64,000 nucleotides of DNA from contig NZ_APJI01000007.1 of NCBI RefSeq assembly GCF_000497575.1, positions 1 through 64,000 of the forward strand. Reading direction: 5' to 3'. This document shows, one piece after another, positions 16,452 through 29,853 of this stretch. The notes beneath the pieces are model-generated. The model worked only from the letters and a program-made list of their open reading frames with translations, had not been told where the DNA came from and did no database searches. The translations under genes were made by a program, and so were the position numbers. How positions within the stretch are numbered: the stretch's first letter is position 1; every line of letters starts with the position of its first letter. The stretch comes from Afipia sp. OHSU_II-C1. Its GTDB lineage: Bacteria > Pseudomonadota > Alphaproteobacteria > Rhizobiales > Xanthobacteraceae.

Positions 16452-16775
16452 CTAAACCGAACGGGGCCCGAACAGGATGACGGCCGCGCCGATCAGGCAG
16501 AGCGCCGCGCCTGCGATGTCCCAGCGGTCGGGCCGCACGCCTTCCATCGCCCATAACCACATCAGTGACGCGATGATGTAGACGCCGCCATAAGCGGCAT
16601 AGGCGCGTCCTGCCGCGTCACTGGGCACCAGCGTCAGAAGGGAGGCGAACAGTACCAGCGATACGACGCCGGGAATAAGCCACCAGATGGATTTGCCGAG
16701 ACGCAGCCAGGCCCAGAAAGCAAAACAGCCCCCGATTTCGGCGAGGGCTGCTGCAACGTAGACAATAATGGTCAT
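16452..16775 (-). CDS. ynfA: YnfA family (UPF0060) inner membrane protein
   Basis: A 107-residue protein with four hydrophobic segments ([74 protein letters not shown]) and the typical [12 protein letters not shown] motif. It is small like SMR-type transporters and some members have been linked to drug efflux, but its substrate here is unknown. It begins 6 bp after the gltD stop on the same strand, so it is probably the last gene of the gltB-gltD transcript. Confidence 0.93.
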   Translation of the reverse strand: MTIIVYVAAALAEIGGCFAFWAWLRLGKSIWWLIPGVVSLVLFASLLTLVPSDAAGRAYAAYGGVYIIASLMWLWAMEGVRPDRWDIAGAALCLIGAAVILFGPRSV

Positions 16776-16781
16776 GTTCGA

Positions 16782-18239
16782 TTAGCGCGGCAGCGTGGTC
16801 GATCCCATCAGGAACTGATCGATCGCGGCGGCGCACTGGCGGCCTTCGCGGATCGCCCAGACGACGAGAGACTGTCCGCGGCGCATGTCGCCTGACGAGA
16901 ACACCTTTGCCACCGAGGTCTGGTAGTTGTTGGTCGAGGCGCGCACGTTGCCGCGCGGGTCGAGTTCGACGCCGAGCTTCTTCAGCAGGCCCTCGTGCAC
17001 CGGATGGACGAAGCCCATCGCCAACAGCACCAGTTCGGCCTTGATTTCGAACTCGGTGCCCGGCACCGGCTGGAACTTGTCGTCGACGCGAACGCAATGC
17101 AGCTTCGCGACCTTGCCGTCGTGGCCCGAAAACTTCTGCGTCAGCACGGCGTATTCACGGATCGCGCCTTCGGCCTGGCTTGACGAGGTGCGCATCTTCA
17201 ATGGCCAGTTCGGCCAGGTCAGGCCCTTGTTCTCACGCTCCGGCGGGGCCGGCATGATTTCAAGCTGGGTGACGGAGGTCGCGCCCTGGCGGATCGAGGT
17301 GCCGATGCAGTCGGAGCCGGTATCGCCGCCGCCGATCACCACCACGTCCTTGCCGCCTGCGAGAATCTCGCGGACATCGCCGAGCGGCTCGTTGCCGACG
17401 CGGCGGTTCTGCTGCGGCAGGAAGTCCATCGCGAAGTGAATGCCGTCGAGGTCGCGGCCGGGAATCGGCAGGTCGCGCGAGGCTTCCGCGCCGCCGGTCA
17501 GCGCCACGGCGTCGTAGGCCTTGACGAGGTCCTGCGGTTCGACCGCGCCGGCGTAGCTGCCGCCGACCGGCGTGTTGTAGTGGAAGACGACGCCTTCAGC
17601 TTCCATCTGCGCCACGCGGCGGTCGATGATGCCCTTTTCCATCTTGAAGTCGGGAATGCCGTAGCGAAGCAGTCCGCCGGCCTTGGCGAACTTCTCGAAC
17701 ACATGGACCTCGTGGCCGACGCGCGCGAGCTGCTGCGCGGCGGCAAGGCCGGCCGGGCCGGAGCCGACCACGGCGACCTTCTTGCCGGTCTTGGTTGCCG
17801 CGACTTCCGGCTTGAGCCAGCCGCTGTCCCATGCGCGGTCGACGATGGCGCATTCGATGGTCTTGATGGTGACCGGGTTGTCGTCGATGTTCAGCGTGCA
17901 CGAGGCTTCGCACGGCGCCGGGCAGATGCGCCCGGTGAATTCGGGGAAGTTGTTGGTCGAGTGCAGGTTGCGCGAGGCTTCTTCCCAGTTGCCGTTGTAG
18001 ACGAGATCGTTGAAGTCCGGGATCTGGTTGTTGACCGGGCAGCCGGGCGTGCCGGGCTGAACCGAGCCGGTGCCGTGGCAATAGGGGATGCCGCAATTCA
18101 TGCAGCGCGCGGCCTGATCGCGCGTGTCCTTCTCGCTCAGCGGAATGACGAATTCCCTGAAATCCTTTACCCGCTCCGCGACCGGCTCGTATTTGCGGTC
18201 GTGACGCTCGATCTCAAGAAAACCTGTAGGCTTACCCAT
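16782..18239 (-). CDS. gltD: Glutamate synthase (NADPH) small subunit
   Basis: A 485-residue flavoprotein that passes electrons from NADPH to the large subunit. The N-terminal iron-sulfur domain has [11 protein letters not shown] and CPAPCEASC cysteine clusters. The FAD site [13 protein letters not shown] is near residue 147, a GGLLRYGIP motif follows, the NADPH site [14 protein letters not shown] near residue 295, and [16 protein letters not shown] near the C-terminus. Length is normal. It lies downstream of gltB on the same strand, separated by 122 bp that contain a dispersed palindromic repeat. Confidence 0.97.
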   Translation of the reverse strand: MGKPTGFLEIERHDRKYEPVAERVKDFREFVIPLSEKDTRDQAARCMNCGIPYCHGTGSVQPGTPGCPVNNQIPDFNDLVYNGNWEEASRNLHSTNNFPEFTGRICPAPCEASCTLNIDDNPVTIKTIECAIVDRAWDSGWLKPEVAATKTGKKVAVVGSGPAGLAAAQQLARVGHEVHVFEKFAKAGGLLRYGIPDFKMEKGIIDRRVAQMEAEGVVFHYNTPVGGSYAGAVEPQDLVKAYDAVALTGGAEASRDLPIPGRDLDGIHFAMDFLPQQNRRVGNEPLGDVREILAGGKDVVVIGGGDTGSDCIGTSIRQGATSVTQLEIMPAPPERENKGLTWPNWPLKMRTSSSQAEGAIREYAVLTQKFSGHDGKVAKLHCVRVDDKFQPVPGTEFEIKAELVLLAMGFVHPVHEGLLKKLGVELDPRGNVRASTNNYQTSVAKVFSSGDMRRGQSLVVWAIREGRQCAAAIDQFLMGSTTLPR

Positions 18240-18269
18240 TTTAAACCCGACGCCCCTTCAAAGTTTCGT

Positions 18270-18350
18270 TGTCATTGCGAGGAGCGTAGCGACGAAGCAA
18301 TCCAGCTTTTGCTTTGAGAGTGGATTGCTTCGCTGCGCTCGCGATGACGT
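18270..18350. repeat. Dispersed palindromic repeat between gltB and gltD
   Basis: CATTGCGAGGAGCGTAGCGA continuing to AAGCAATCCA pairs with TGGATTGCTTCGCTGCGCTCGC..ATGACG on the right. This is a very common intergenic repeat type in alphaproteobacteria. Transcribed with the operon it would form a long hairpin between the two cistrons and may tune the gltB:gltD ratio. Confidence 0.8.
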
Positions 18351-18361
18351 GGATTCGTTTC

Positions 18362-23080
<4,719 letters not shown>

Positions 23081-23092
23081 TCTCATCCTCAC

Positions 23093-23716
23093 GCCTCTTT
23101 CGATTTAGAGGCAGTCTATTTTTACCCATTTTGGCCGCAGCTTCGGCGTTCGCGGAACCCTTCGGAATTTCCCATTCTCAGGAAGTCCTCGGGGCCACCG
23201 CTCGCGATGTCACGAGCCTCGCTTTAGAAAGTGCAGTTCGCGCGTGCCGTTTCCGGCTGCCATGCGGCCTGCTGATATTACCGGCGCTGCAAACGCCGTG
23301 CCGAGATTACCCGGAAATTGGGACAGTAGTCCTGTCCTAATGCCGAGATTGCCAAACTTTTTCCTATCATACAAGCGCGTGAGAGTCCTCCCAGTGTGGT
23401 GGTTCGCAAGTCCACGAAAACTCTGATGCGGGCTCCGTTCGTGGACTTGCGAACCGAAACCACACTGGAATCAATATCGTCCAGTGTCCTTCGAATCCGC
23501 AGCTCGCTACGGCAGCGCGGCGGAAGGCGGCGAGCAGCGGATTCGGGACACTGGGATGCGCGGCAGACGCGTGGCAGCGGCCGGTGAACGCCGCTGGATT
23601 AAGGCATTTGCCGCCGCCGTCCGGTCCTAGCTCTGCCGAAATCGGAAATCACGTTTGCCCCGGATTTTTGGGAATCCGGGGACGGATTTGGGACCCAGAA
23701 CGGGGAGGCCTGCGAG
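23093..23716. other. Intergenic region between divergent gltB and a secreted-protein gene
   Basis: About 620 bp with no supportable gene. It contains copy 1 of the double-hairpin repeat (23391-23555) and must hold the promoter of gltB, which I cannot place. The few open frames are short and without ribosome-binding sites. Confidence 0.5.
23391..23555. repeat. Double-hairpin dispersed element, copy 1
   Basis: Hairpin 1 (23391-23468): CCAGTGTGG..GGTTCGCAAGTCCACGAA pairs with TTCGTGGACTTGCGAACC..CCACACTGG. Hairpin 2 (23481-23555): CCAGTGTCC..TCGAATCCGC..CTCGC pairs with GCGAG..GCGGATTCGGGACACTGG. The same two-hairpin order with matching sequence occurs at 29688-29851, so this is a mobile or formerly mobile non-coding element, MITE-like in form. 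Confidence 0.85.
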
Positions 23717-24580
23717 ATGACGTCGTTTTCCAGAAAGCAGTTGGTCGGATGCGCGGTGTTGGCCGTCGGCGTAACTCTGGTGTCGCCGGCGTTCGCCGCC
23801 GACGATTTTCCGATCGTGGGTGACATCCACATTTCCATGCCGCGAATCCTGGAGGACGAAGACCGGCCTCTGCCGCCCCCCGCTTACGAAAGACCGCCCA
23901 GCGAGCGGCCTTCCTATGAGGAGCGGCCTTATTCGCAGCGGCCCTACATGCCGGGACCTTACGCTGCGATTCCCTCGACCCGCTTCCAGCGCTCGACACT
24001 GGGGGCGCGTCCGATGCTGCCGCCCGAGCAGGTTGTGACCGTTCTGCGATCGCGGGGCTATTCGCCCCTCGGCCGGGTCACACAGCGCGGCTGGATCTAC
24101 ACCATCGCGGCCATCGACCGGAACGGTGAGGACGGCCGCCTGATCATCGATGCTCGCACCGGGCAGATCATGCGCTTCATTCCCGTCGAGGCCGTCGATG
24201 AGCGTCTGATGGCGGTTTATGGTCCGCCCGGTCCGCCGCCCGGGGTCTATGCGGGTTATGAAAACCGCCGGGGATCGTTGCTCGACCTGCGAAACGTGCC
24301 GCGTCCGCCGAACGCAGTGCCGAGAACATCGCAGCGTTCCGGCGCGAAGGCTGCGAGCCGGACTGCGGCACCTGCCGCAACCGCGACCACGCCGCAGGCA
24401 GCACCTCCGGCGCAGCAGGCTGCGGCTCCGCCTGCCGAAACTCCGGGGGCGGCGAAGCCAGCCGCAGCGGATAACAAACCTGCGACAACGGTCGGGGCGG
24501 CAACAGCGCCCTCAACACCGGCTTCGACGGTCAAGCTGTGGCCGACGCAGGCCATGCCGGACGCCCAGACACTGGAGTAA
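23717..24580 (+). CDS. Secreted proline/alanine-rich hypothetical protein with PepSY-like segment
   Basis: A 287-residue exported protein. Signal peptide residues 1-27 (cleavage after AFA). Residues 45-85 are rich in proline, arginine and tyrosine. Residues about 100-155 (PPEQVVTVLRSRGYSPLGRV, then IYTIAAIDRNGEDGRLIIDARTGQI) form a small two-strand-and-helix domain like PepSY or peptidase-propeptide folds. The C-terminal 90 residues are a low-complexity alanine/proline linker. Probably anchored in or near the peptidoglycan; function unknown. It stands alone. Confidence 0.75.
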   Translation: MTSFSRKQLVGCAVLAVGVTLVSPAFAADDFPIVGDIHISMPRILEDEDRPLPPPAYERPPSERPSYEERPYSQRPYMPGPYAAIPSTRFQRSTLGARPMLPPEQVVTVLRSRGYSPLGRVTQRGWIYTIAAIDRNGEDGRLIIDARTGQIMRFIPVEAVDERLMAVYGPPGPPPGVYAGYENRRGSLLDLRNVPRPPNAVPRTSQRSGAKAASRTAAPAATATTPQAAPPAQQAAAPPAETPGAAKPAAADNKPATTVGAATAPSTPASTVKLWPTQAMPDAQTLE

Positions 24581-24784
24581 CGACAGCTTACGAGCGCGTT
24601 GCGGTCCAGACGTGGTTGCGCGCGGCTGGAGGCGGTATTTGCCGCGCGGCTGCGCCCGGATTCGGCGCGCCTCAGTCACAGCCTGTCACTGTGAGGGCGT
24701 TTGCAATTCTAGATTGAAAAATACCCATTTACCTCCTGCCGCAAAAATGCCTTAATTCGCCGCATTTGGGCTGGGGATTTTTCA

Positions 24785-25801
24785 ATGAAGTATCTTGGGT
24801 TGGTGATTTGTCTTGCGTGCCTTGCCGGTTGTGCAGGCCTTCCTGAGGCGGAAAAAGCCTCTCAACTTGGCGATGCGATCACAGCCACCGGAAAGCTGGT
24901 GCGTGACTCGATCGCGTCGAACCGGACCAACGCCATCCGGAACGGGGAAGAAGTTCAGGCCAGCAAGCTGCTTCGCAGCAAGGAAATCAGGCCGTCGCCA
25001 TCGGAAGTTGCGATGGCGAGCAGGGCGAATGTGCAACAGGTGGCGGGAAGCCCTGAAGCGATCGGGGACGCCAGAGCCGCTTTCGAGAAGGCAAAAGCGC
25101 AACAACTGGCGGCAAGACAGGCAGGGCTGGCCTTTACGCTGGCCGATGCGCCGACGAGCCAGATCAACGGCCTCCAGAACAGTGCCCAGATGCAGGCCGC
25201 GAAAGCGCTGGAAGGATACGGCGACGCGCTCAAGAAGGCGATCGACGAAGGCACGATCGAGAAACTCGAGCAGGCCTCGGTCAAGCTTGGCGATGCTGCC
25301 AGCAATGTCGTCACCGCCGCTTCGCCGCTGTCCGCTCCCATCGCCGGGCCCGCCCTGAAGGTCGGGTCGCGCATTGCCGGATTTCTGATGGGGAACGCCT
25401 ATGCGAACGAAATCCAGGCCATCATCGTGGCGCGGAACAATGATGTCGTCGCGGTCGTGAAATTGCTCAAGGAAGATATGGCGCTGGTCGCGGACTCGGT
25501 GAAGCGGCAGGCGGATTTCTTCGAAGTCCAGCGAAAAGCGAATCTCCAGTTGATCGGCCAAGATCCGAACGTCACGCGGCTGCAGCTCTACAACGAGTAT
25601 TACACGGCGCGGAAGGAAGCGGGCACCATGCGCGCGACGGCCGTCGCCGCCGCGAAATACGCGGAGGTCCTGGATGCGCTGGTCGAAGCTCACGCTGCGG
25701 TCGCCGCCGCCGATCCCAACTCCGAACTTTTCCTGAAACGCTTTGTCGTGCTGGCTGACGATCTTGCGGCGCTGATCAAGGCAGCAAAGAAGGAGGCCTG
25801 A
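24785..25801 (+). CDS. Lipoprotein of unknown function
   Basis: A 338-residue protein with a lipobox (CLACLAGC, lipidated Cys16), so it should be anchored in the outer or inner membrane. The mature part is nearly all helical, with repeated alanine/lysine/glutamate heptads and one glycine-rich hydrophobic stretch near residues 170-200 (VVTAASPLSAPIAGPALKVG). I recognise no family. Its TGA is followed by one base and the ATG of the next gene, so the two are translated as a unit and probably act together. GGGGA precedes the start. Confidence 0.7.
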   Translation: MKYLGLVICLACLAGCAGLPEAEKASQLGDAITATGKLVRDSIASNRTNAIRNGEEVQASKLLRSKEIRPSPSEVAMASRANVQQVAGSPEAIGDARAAFEKAKAQQLAARQAGLAFTLADAPTSQINGLQNSAQMQAAKALEGYGDALKKAIDEGTIEKLEQASVKLGDAASNVVTAASPLSAPIAGPALKVGSRIAGFLMGNAYANEIQAIIVARNNDVVAVVKLLKEDMALVADSVKRQADFFEVQRKANLQLIGQDPNVTRLQLYNEYYTARKEAGTMRATAVAAAKYAEVLDALVEAHAAVAAADPNSELFLKRFVVLADDLAALIKAAKKEA

Positions 25802-25802
25802 G

Positions 25803-26312
25803 ATGGCTACTCTCGAGGAAGCAAAAGCCCGTCTGGCCAAGGCGTCGCAGCGGTTTCACGACACTGAAATCAAATGGCAGCCCTCGCTGTGGGACAGCTC
25901 GGATTTCGGGCTTCAGCCGCAGGGCAACGATCTGTTCGGCAATATCTTCTCGAACATTTTCGGCACTCGGCCGCTCTCGCCTCCGGCGCCGCGAATCTTC
26001 AGCCAGAGGGACGCGCCGCGTGCCCTGCGCGCCTGTTTCGATGTTCTCTACGCGCTCGGCAGCCGCTCGACCGATGCCAATGAAACGCTGGCCTATGCCG
26101 CTGCGATGGACGCCGTCTCGACCGAACTCGATTTCATCGCGGAAAGGCGGCTGCTGAGCAGAACAAAGGAGTACGCTCCGTTCACTGCCGCATTCAAGTC
26201 AGCAGCGAAGACGCTCAAGGAGGCCAAGGCGAAGGCCGATGAACTGGCCCAGAATCTGGGCCTTGCAGCGGATGTCCTGACGGCATTCTCCAAGATCATC
26301 GCGGTGGTCTGA
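25803..26312 (+). CDS. Conserved helical protein of unknown function, partner of the lipoprotein
   Basis: A 169-residue protein without signal peptide or membrane segment. The N-terminus is a charged helix; residues 35-60 are aromatic/glycine-rich (SDFGLQPQGNDLFGNIF); the C-terminal half is helical (AFKSAAKTLKEAKAKADELAQ). It starts one base after the lipoprotein stop. No family recognised. A bidirectional terminator follows at 26346. Confidence 0.65.
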   Translation: MATLEEAKARLAKASQRFHDTEIKWQPSLWDSSDFGLQPQGNDLFGNIFSNIFGTRPLSPPAPRIFSQRDAPRALRACFDVLYALGSRSTDANETLAYAAAMDAVSTELDFIAERRLLSRTKEYAPFTAAFKSAAKTLKEAKAKADELAQNLGLAADVLTAFSKIIAVV

Positions 26313-26345
26313 TCGCCGCCGGCGTTCAGCGGGCCGATCAAGAAA

Positions 26346-26371
26346 AACGCCCCGGGTCACCGGGGCGTTTT
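26346..26371. terminator. Bidirectional Rho-independent terminator
   Basis: AACGCCCCGG pairs perfectly with CCGGGGCGTT around GTCA, flanked by A-run and TTTT, between convergent 25803-26312 and hsp20. Confidence 0.9.
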
Positions 26372-26401
26372 GCAGTTTGGGAGGTTCGACAAGCCGGAGA
26401 T

Positions 26402-26863
26402 TTAGGCCGCGACCTGCTCGGCGACCTTCGGCGCGGAGACCGAGGTGGTGATCGGAATCTGGCGCGGCTTGGCGGCTTCGGGAATCTCGCGGACGAGATC
26501 GACGTGGAGCAGGCCGTTCTCGAGCGAGGCGTTCTTCACCTGCACGAAATCGGCAAGCTGGAACTGGCGCTCGAAGGCGCGCGACGCGATGCCGCGATAA
26601 AGCACTTCGCTGGACTGGCTGTTCTCGTTGGCGGCTTTCTCGCCCTTGATCGTCAGGGTGTTTTCCTTGGCGACGATCGAGATTTCATTCTGCGAAAAGC
26701 CGGAGACAGCGACGGAAATCCGGAAATTGTTCTCACCGGTGCGCTCGATGTTGTAGGGCGGATAGCCCGGCGAGCTTTCGCTGGCGGACTGATCGAGCAG
26801 CGAGAAGAGGCGGTCAAAGCCGACGGTGGAACGGTAGAAGGGGGTCAGGTCAAACGTACGCAT
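26402..26863 (-). CDS. Small heat shock protein Hsp20 (IbpA/HspH class)
   Basis: A 153-residue alpha-crystallin chaperone that holds unfolding proteins. N-terminal MRTFDLTPFYRSTVGFDRLF is typical of class A rhizobial sHsps. The alpha-crystallin domain spans about residues 35-125 (YNIERTGENNFRISVAVSGF; LTIKGEK; VLYRGIASRAFERQFQLAD), ending with the conserved A-x-LENGLL-x-V-x-L strand, and a C-terminal IPI motif supports oligomer assembly. The ATG at 26863 is preceded by GGAGG. The leader looks like a ROSE RNA thermometer (see 26864-26940). The frame remains open upstream but that part is leader. Confidence 0.96.
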   Translation of the reverse strand: MRTFDLTPFYRSTVGFDRLFSLLDQSASESSPGYPPYNIERTGENNFRISVAVSGFSQNEISIVAKENTLTIKGEKAANENSQSSEVLYRGIASRAFERQFQLADFVQVKNASLENGLLHVDLVREIPEAAKPRQIPITTSVSAPKVAEQVAA

Positions 26864-26940
26864 GTTAGTCCTCCAAAGTGAGCGACCAGCGCGTTTTTCA
26901 GGCGGGACGGACCATTGCATGAGCAACGTCGTTGAAGACC
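26864..26940 (-). promoter_or_regulatory. Candidate ROSE RNA thermometer in the hsp20 5' leader
   Basis: In the transcript, UCGCU (complement of 26881-26885) lies just upstream of the Shine-Dalgarno GGAGG (complement of 26870-26874). ROSE elements carry a U(U/C)GCU motif that pairs with the Shine-Dalgarno at low temperature. Further upstream a GACGG..CCGUC stem and a UUGC/GCAA loop can form. Rhizobial hsp20 genes are the classic ROSE hosts. Folding has not been computed. Confidence 0.6.
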
Positions 26941-27147
26941 GTCTCGCTTGCACAACGCGCCACTCTTTTTCAAAGAGCAGACAACCCGCCATTGGGCCGG
27001 GTTTTCGTTCTGCGTGCAGCCTTAACTGGCCTGCACGAAACTGATATGGGAGGGGCCTTGCGGGGTTCAAGAGGGTTCCCGGCCCCTCTTTTTGCCCGCA
27101 ATATCTTTTTCCGAATTTCATGATTCCTTTCGCCTGATCGGCCCCGC

Positions 27148-28095
27148 ATGACGCTTGTTTCCATCCCCGCCAATCCTGTTCCCGACAATGTTGTCTCAGG
27201 CACGATCAAGACGCCCGACGGCGCCGAATTGCGCTTCGCGCGCTGGCAGCCGCCGGCGGGCCGCAAGGGCACTGTCTGCGTCTTCACCGGGCGGGCCGAG
27301 AGCATCGAGAAATACTTCGAGACCGTGCGCGAACTTCGCGAGCGCGGCTTCGCGGTGGCGATGATCGACTGGCGCGGGCAGGGACATTCGTCGCGGCAGT
27401 TGCGCGATCCCCGCAAGGGCTACGTCCACAGGTTTTCCGATTTCGAGGTCGATGTCGAAACCTTCGTAAAGCAGGTGATGCTGCCGGACTGTCCGCCGCC
27501 TTACTATGCGCTTGCCCATTCGATGGGCGGCGCTGTGCTGCTGCGGGTGGCACATGCCGGCAAGCGCTGGTTCGACCGCATCGTGCTGTCCGCGCCGATG
27601 ATCGATTTGCCGGGCTATGCCACCAAGCTTCCGACGCGGATGTTTGTGCGCACGCTGCGCTGGCTCGGGATGGGCGGCCGCTACGTGCCCGGCGGCACCG
27701 GCGAACTCACCGGCACCAACAGCTTCGTCAACAATCCGCTGACATCGGACCCGGTGCGCTATGCGCGCAACGCCGCGATCTACGAGGAAGATCCGACCCT
27801 CGGCATTGCATCGCCGACGGTGGCCTGGGCCGACAGTGCGTTCCGTGCGATCGTCGAATTCCGCGAGGCGAGTTATCCGTCGCAGATCAGGCTGCCGATC
27901 CTGATGATGGCCGCGAGCAGCGACACCATCGTCTCGACCGCCGCCATCGAGGAGTTCGCCTATCACCTGCGCGCCGGATCGCATCTGGTGATCGCAGGCT
28001 CCAAGCACGAAATCCTGCAGGAACAGGATCGCTACCGGCAGCAGTTCTGGGCCGCGTTCGATGCTTTCGTTCCCGGCACACCGCTGTTCAAGTAA
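27148..28095 (+). CDS. pldB: Alpha/beta hydrolase, lysophospholipase L2-like
   Basis: A 315-residue serine hydrolase of the PldB/monoacylglycerol-lipase group. FTGRAESIEKYFETVREL and DWRGQGHSSR are the oxyanion-side motifs; the nucleophile serine is in LAHSMGGAVLLR (about residue 130); a candidate acid follows in ASSDTIVS and the catalytic histidine in AGSKHEILQE near residue 290. No signal peptide, so likely cytosolic or membrane-associated. It is divergent from hsp20. Substrate inferred only from family. Confidence 0.85.
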   Translation: MTLVSIPANPVPDNVVSGTIKTPDGAELRFARWQPPAGRKGTVCVFTGRAESIEKYFETVRELRERGFAVAMIDWRGQGHSSRQLRDPRKGYVHRFSDFEVDVETFVKQVMLPDCPPPYYALAHSMGGAVLLRVAHAGKRWFDRIVLSAPMIDLPGYATKLPTRMFVRTLRWLGMGGRYVPGGTGELTGTNSFVNNPLTSDPVRYARNAAIYEEDPTLGIASPTVAWADSAFRAIVEFREASYPSQIRLPILMMAASSDTIVSTAAIEEFAYHLRAGSHLVIAGSKHEILQEQDRYRQQFWAAFDAFVPGTPLFK

Positions 28096-28289
28096 GGCGG
28101 ACCACGAGGGAACCGCTCCCTCCTTGCCGCGATCTTTTTTCCGGCGGCGCTGAGGCGGTGCTATGGTGGCCGCCTGCGGGCTGCCGCCGCCCGCGCTCGA
28201 TAGGCCATTCTCTTTCTGCTTCTGCACTTTCTGCAAACTCGTTTCCGCGTGTCGTGTTGCATTGCGGGTCGACACAGGGAGGTAGTGCG

Positions 28290-29690
28290 ATGACAATGAG
28301 GCCAGATCCGACCTTCCACGCATCACCGAAGCTTGCGATGGAGGCTCCCCCTGAAAACTTCGCTTATACGCTGCTGCTCAGCCCTGACTTCTCGAAGCCC
28401 GATGCGCTCGCGGTGATCGGCGTGAAGCCGGGCTCGCCCAGTTACAGTCAGGTCGTCCATACGGTGACGATGCCGAACAAGGGTGACGAGTTTCATCATT
28501 TCGGCTGGAACGCCTGCTCGTCCGCTTTATCGCCGCTCACGGGTCATGCGTTCGTCGAGCGGCGCTATCTGATCATCCCCGGAATCCGATCCTCGCGCAT
28601 CTACATCGTCGATACGAAACCTGATCCGACCAAGGCGAAGATTCACAAGATCATCGAGCCCGAAGAGATTTTCAAAAAAACCGGTTACTCACGGCCTCAC
28701 ACCGTTCACTGCGGGCCGGAAGGCATCTACGTCAGCACGCTCGGCGGGGGCGGCAAGAACGGCACCGACGGGCCGCCCGGCGTGTTCATCATGGACTGCG
28801 AGACCTTCGACGTTCTCGGGCGCTGGGAGATCGATCGCGGCCCTCAGACGTTGCACTATGATTTCTGGTGGAACCTGCCGCGCGACTACATGGTGACCAG
28901 CGAGTGGGGGCTGCCGCCGCAGTTCGAGAATGGAATCGTGGCCGAGGACCTGCTGTCCAACAAGTATGGTCATCGAATCCACTTCTGGGATCTGCGCGCC
29001 CGGCGCAACGTGCAGACCATCGATCTTGGCGCCAACCATCAGATGGCCCTTGAAGTCCGACCCGCGCATGATCCTGTTCGCGAGTATGGCTTCCTCGGTG
29101 TCGTGGTCGATACCACCAATCTCGAGGGCTCGATCTGGACCTGGTGGCGCGAAGGCGGAAAGTTTCACATCGAGAAGACGGCGACGATTCCGGCTGAACC
29201 GGCGCCCAAGGAAAAGCTTCCACCGCTGCTGCAGGGCTTCGGCGCCGTGCCGCCACTGGTCTCGGACATCGATCTCTCCCTGGACGACCGGTTTCTCTAT
29301 GTGTCCTGCTGGGGCACGGGCGAGTAGCGTCAGTACGACGTCAGCGACCCGCGAAAGCCGAAGCTTGCGGGCTCCGTGCATATCGGCGGCATCGCGCGCC
29401 GCACGCCGCATCCGAACGGCAAGGCGTATGCGGGCGGGCCGCAGATGGTCGAGATCAGCCGGGACGGCAAGCGCGTGTACTGGACCAACTCGCTCTATTC
29501 GACATGGGATGACCAGTTCTATCCCGACGGAATCCCCGGCGCTGAGGTGATGGCGAATGTGAAGCCGGGCGGCGGTCTCGAACTCGCAAAGGACTACTGG
29601 CTGAGTTTCCCCGACGGCTACCGCGCGCATCAGATCAGACTCGATGGCGGCGACTGCTCGACGGATTCATTCTGCTATCCGTCGGTTTAG
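28290..29690 (+). pseudogene. Selenium-binding protein 56 / methanethiol oxidase, interrupted by an in-frame amber codon
   Basis: The full frame would give 466 residues, the normal SBP56 length, but codon 346 is TAG (29325-29327) in WGTGE-stop-RQYDVSDP. The frame continues open on the far side with clear family sequence (VHIGGIARRTPHPNGKAYAGGPQMVE) to the natural end DGGDCSTDSFCYPSV. Upstream, HFGWNACSS carries the family's conserved cysteine. Intact enzymes oxidise methanethiol to formaldehyde, hydrogen sulfide and peroxide. The start at 28290 follows GGGAGG. A leucine codon TTG at this position would need only one base change to TAG. It may be a pseudogene, a strain-specific null or a sequencing error. 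Its stop codon is the first triplet of a repeat element. Confidence 0.85.
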
Positions 29691-29851
29691 TGTGGCGGTT
29701 CGCAAGTCCGCAACATTTTCTCGGCACTTCCATTTGCGGACTTGCGAACCAAAGCCACACTAAAATTATAGGTTGCTAGTGTCCTTTTGAATTCGAAGTT
29801 CGCTATGGGAGGTGCTGCGAAATGATGCGAACTTCGGATTCAGGACACTAG
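29688..29851. repeat. Double-hairpin dispersed element, copy 2
   Basis: Hairpin 1 (29688-29762): TAGTGTGG..GGTTCGCAAGTCCGC pairs with GCGGACTTGCGAACC..CCACACTA. Hairpin 2 (29776-29851): CTAGTGTCC..GAATTCGAAGTTCGC pairs with GCGAACTTCGGATTCAGGACACTAG. It matches the element at 23391-23555 in both hairpins. The left end coincides with the SBP56 stop codon and the right end lies 2 bp before the start of the next gene. Confidence 0.85.
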
Positions 29852-29853
29852 CT

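Noticed and set aside
29325-29327. Recoding of the UAG codon in the selenium-binding protein gene (for example selenocysteine)
   Set aside because: Selenocysteine uses UGA, not UAG, and SBP56 enzymes do not need recoding at this site. A nonsense change or base error is simpler.
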